Shown: piece after piece, positions 62,629-64,000 of the stretch
How positions within the stretch are numbered: position 1 is the first letter of the stretch
Layout of the letters: each line of letters opens with the position of its first letter
Source of the DNA: Verrucomicrobiales bacterium
GTDB lineage: Bacteria; Verrucomicrobiota; Verrucomicrobiia; Verrucomicrobiales; DEV007
Direction of reading: 5' to 3'
Length of the DNA stretch: 64,000 nucleotides
NCBI GenBank assembly: GCA_016795505.1
Contig: JAEUHH010000105.1
Span: 62,001-126,000, forward strand
The notes under the pieces: generated by a model
The model's input: only the letters and a program-made list of their open reading frames with translations
The model's database searches: none
Told to the model about the DNA's origin: nothing
Made by a program: the position numbers and the translations under genes

Positions 62629-64000
62629 GTGAGCATCCCCAGCCCCCATCCCGATTCCCCAACACCGCCGCCGGCGGGCCCCCGATTCGTGCCTCCGTCG
62701 GTCGAGGCGCTGAATGCCGCCCTGCCTCAGTACGAATTCGTCGAACTGATCGGTGCCGGCGGGATGGGCGCGGTCTACAAGGCCCGCCAGCCGCGGCTGA
62801 ACCGCCACGTGGCCATCAAGATCCTGCCTCCCATCGCCGACGACAGCCTCGGATTTGCCGAGCGATTCGCCCGCGAAGCCCAGTCGATGGCCCGTCTCAG
62901 CCACCCACACATCGTGGCAGTCTATGACTTTGGGGAGACACCGGACGGCCAGCTCTATTTTGTGATGGAGTATGTCGAGGGTGCCGACCTGCACCGGCTC
63001 ATCTCCAGTGGCCAGCTCACTCTCGATCATTTTTACGGATGGATCCCCCAGGTCTGCGATGCGATTCAGTACGCCCACGACCACGGCATCGTGCACCGGG
63101 ACATCAAGCCGGCGAACATCCTGATCGACCGCGAGGGACGGGTGAAGATCGCCGATTTCGGCCTCGCCAAGCTGACCAATGCCGAAAACCCCGGCGCATC
63201 GCTGACCCAGTCCGACCTTTCCATGGGCACGCCCGACTACGCCGCTCCGGAGCAGATCGAAGGCGGCAACGAGGTGGATTGGCGCTCCGACATCTACTCG
63301 CTCGGCGTGGTGATGTACCAGATGCTCACCGGCCGGCTGCCGCGCGGGGCCTTTCCCCTGCCTTCGGAGCGACTGCCCGGCCTGGATGCCCGGCTCGATG
63401 AGGTGGTGCTGCGGGCCATGCAGAGCGAGCCGGCGCTGCGCTTTCAGCGGGCCAGCGAGATCGCCCACCGGATCACCGAGATCTGGTCCGGGCCGCCCGC
63501 CGAGCCGGCGTCCCGACCGGCCCCCAAAAGAGTCACCACGCCGCCAAAGAGCCCGCTCCTCCTCGTTGCCGGCATCGTGGGACTTTCCGTCCTCGCCGGC
63601 GTGGTCCTCTTCATCCTGAGAAATCAAAGCGACGCGCCCACCCCGCGCGAGCGGCTCAAAGCCGGCCTCACCGCCGCCGCCACGGTCACCTCCAGCCCTC
63701 CTGAAGCCACAAGCGGATCACCCACCCCGACTGAGCCAAGAAAAGCCAGTCCCGCGGCCGGCGAACCGCCGCCCCGCGATTTCACCCGCCGACAGGCGCA
63801 GACGGACGAAGATCCCCGACCGGCAAATCTGAGTGCCTTCCGCGACAAACTCGGTCCGCGCAAGCCGATCGGAGGCATGCTAGATCAACTCCGCCGACAG
63901 CGTGCCAACCTGACCGCCTTGAGCAAGGAGGGCGATCCCCTCGACGAACAACCGCTGGCCAACCTGCCGAAGGACCTGAAGCCCGTGGTCCAGCTCGCCA
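62629..64000 (+). CDS. transmembrane serine/threonine protein kinase (3' truncated by window)
   Basis: An open frame runs from GTG 62629 to the window edge (457 codons). The kinase domain spans about 35-290 with all Hanks motifs: G-A-G-G-M-G-A-V-Y (P-loop, 42-50), catalytic Lys64 in V-A-I-K, H-R-D-I-K-P-A-N (from 156), D-F-G-L-A and G-T-P-D-Y-A-A-P-E. A Pro-rich linker and one membrane helix (about 310-330) follow, then a charged extracytoplasmic region continuing out of the window. PknB-type receptor kinases are numerous in PVC bacteria. In this group the outer part often carries DUF1080-like or formylglycine-sulfatase-like sensor domains, but none is seen yet. Confidence 0.9.
   Translation, partial: MSIPSPHPDSPTPPPAGPRFVPPSVEALNAALPQYEFVELIGAGGMGAVYKARQPRLNRHVAIKILPPIADDSLGFAERFAREAQSMARLSHPHIVAVYDFGETPDGQLYFVMEYVEGADLHRLISSGQLTLDHFYGWIPQVCDAIQYAHDHGIVHRDIKPANILIDREGRVKIADFGLAKLTNAENPGASLTQSDLSMGTPDYAAPEQIEGGNEVDWRSDIYSLGVVMYQMLTGRLPRGAFPLPSERLPGLDARLDEVVLRAMQSEPALRFQRASEIAHRITEIWSGPPAEPASRPAPKRVTTPPKSPLLLVAGIVGLSVLAGVVLFILRNQSDAPTPRERLKAGLTAAATVTSSPPEATSGSPTPTEPRKASPAAGEPPPRDFTRRQAQTDEDPRPANLSAFRDKLGPRKPIGGMLDQLRRQRANLTALSKEGDPLDEQPLANLPKDLKPVVQLA

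Overview
This G+C-rich window looks like a chromosome fragment from the Planctomycetes-Verrucomicrobia-Chlamydiae (PVC) group, most likely a verrucomicrobium. The pointers are three pairs of planctomycete-type cytochrome (PSCyt1/DUF1549/DUF1553) and DUF1501 genes, a PVC-type propeller/cytochrome c protein, neutral-ceramidase, DUF1080, Gfo/Idh and sulfatase genes, and an LPS heptose epimerase (hldD). No rRNA, tRNA or CRISPR array was seen.

Layout. 0-3.7 kb: 3' end of a dGTPase-like gene, a small coiled-coil membrane protein, an Rpn-family nuclease, hldD and a zinc metallopeptidase. 3.8-17.7 kb: a phosphate-starvation cluster. phoU, a PlcP-like metallophosphoesterase, an Agt-like glycosyltransferase, pstB, pstA, pstC and pstS run leftwards; a second pstB, a Na/Pi cotransporter and a TIM-barrel glycosidase-like gene run rightwards. 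The plcP-agt pair suggests phospholipid-to-glycolipid replacement alongside phosphate import. A dyad TGTGAC-N6-GTCACA recurs at three places in this cluster. 17.7-28.5 kb: a frameshifted nucleotidyltransferase, a DUF1501/PSCyt pair, an esterase, a second nucleotidyltransferase broken by an in-frame TAA, a phosphodiesterase-type EEP protein, DUF1080, ispD and yqeY. 28.4-45.2 kb: PVC surface-catabolism genes, including a five-gene leftward operon in which a GxxExxY nuclease-like gene splits one PSCyt/DUF1501 pair. 45.4-58.3 kb: hipBA, an IlvD-family dehydratase, then a three-gene overlapping operon that is the best candidate for an undescribed system. 58.8-64 kb: two G3E (CobW/COG0523) metallochaperone GTPases, a sulfatase and the 5' part of a Ser/Thr kinase.

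The candidate system (58245 down to 48944, minus strand) has three genes: a 1284-residue fusion of a DruA-like DUF4338 region to a GDGKT P-loop ATPase; an HNH endonuclease; and a 1535-residue protein with a PD-(D/E)XK-like motif (D981, E999, K1001, Q1021) and a C-terminal HerA-type ATPase resembling DptH. Each family has links to anti-phage defence, but I do not recognise this combination.

A second unnamed structure is a family of short modular intergenic repeats at six loci (1877, 7433, 18887, 31841, 35256, 60954). They are built from about 22-bp units containing TCCGATC and a core that reads either ACAGGGT or ACCCTGT. Two copies supply the stop codon of the adjacent gene.
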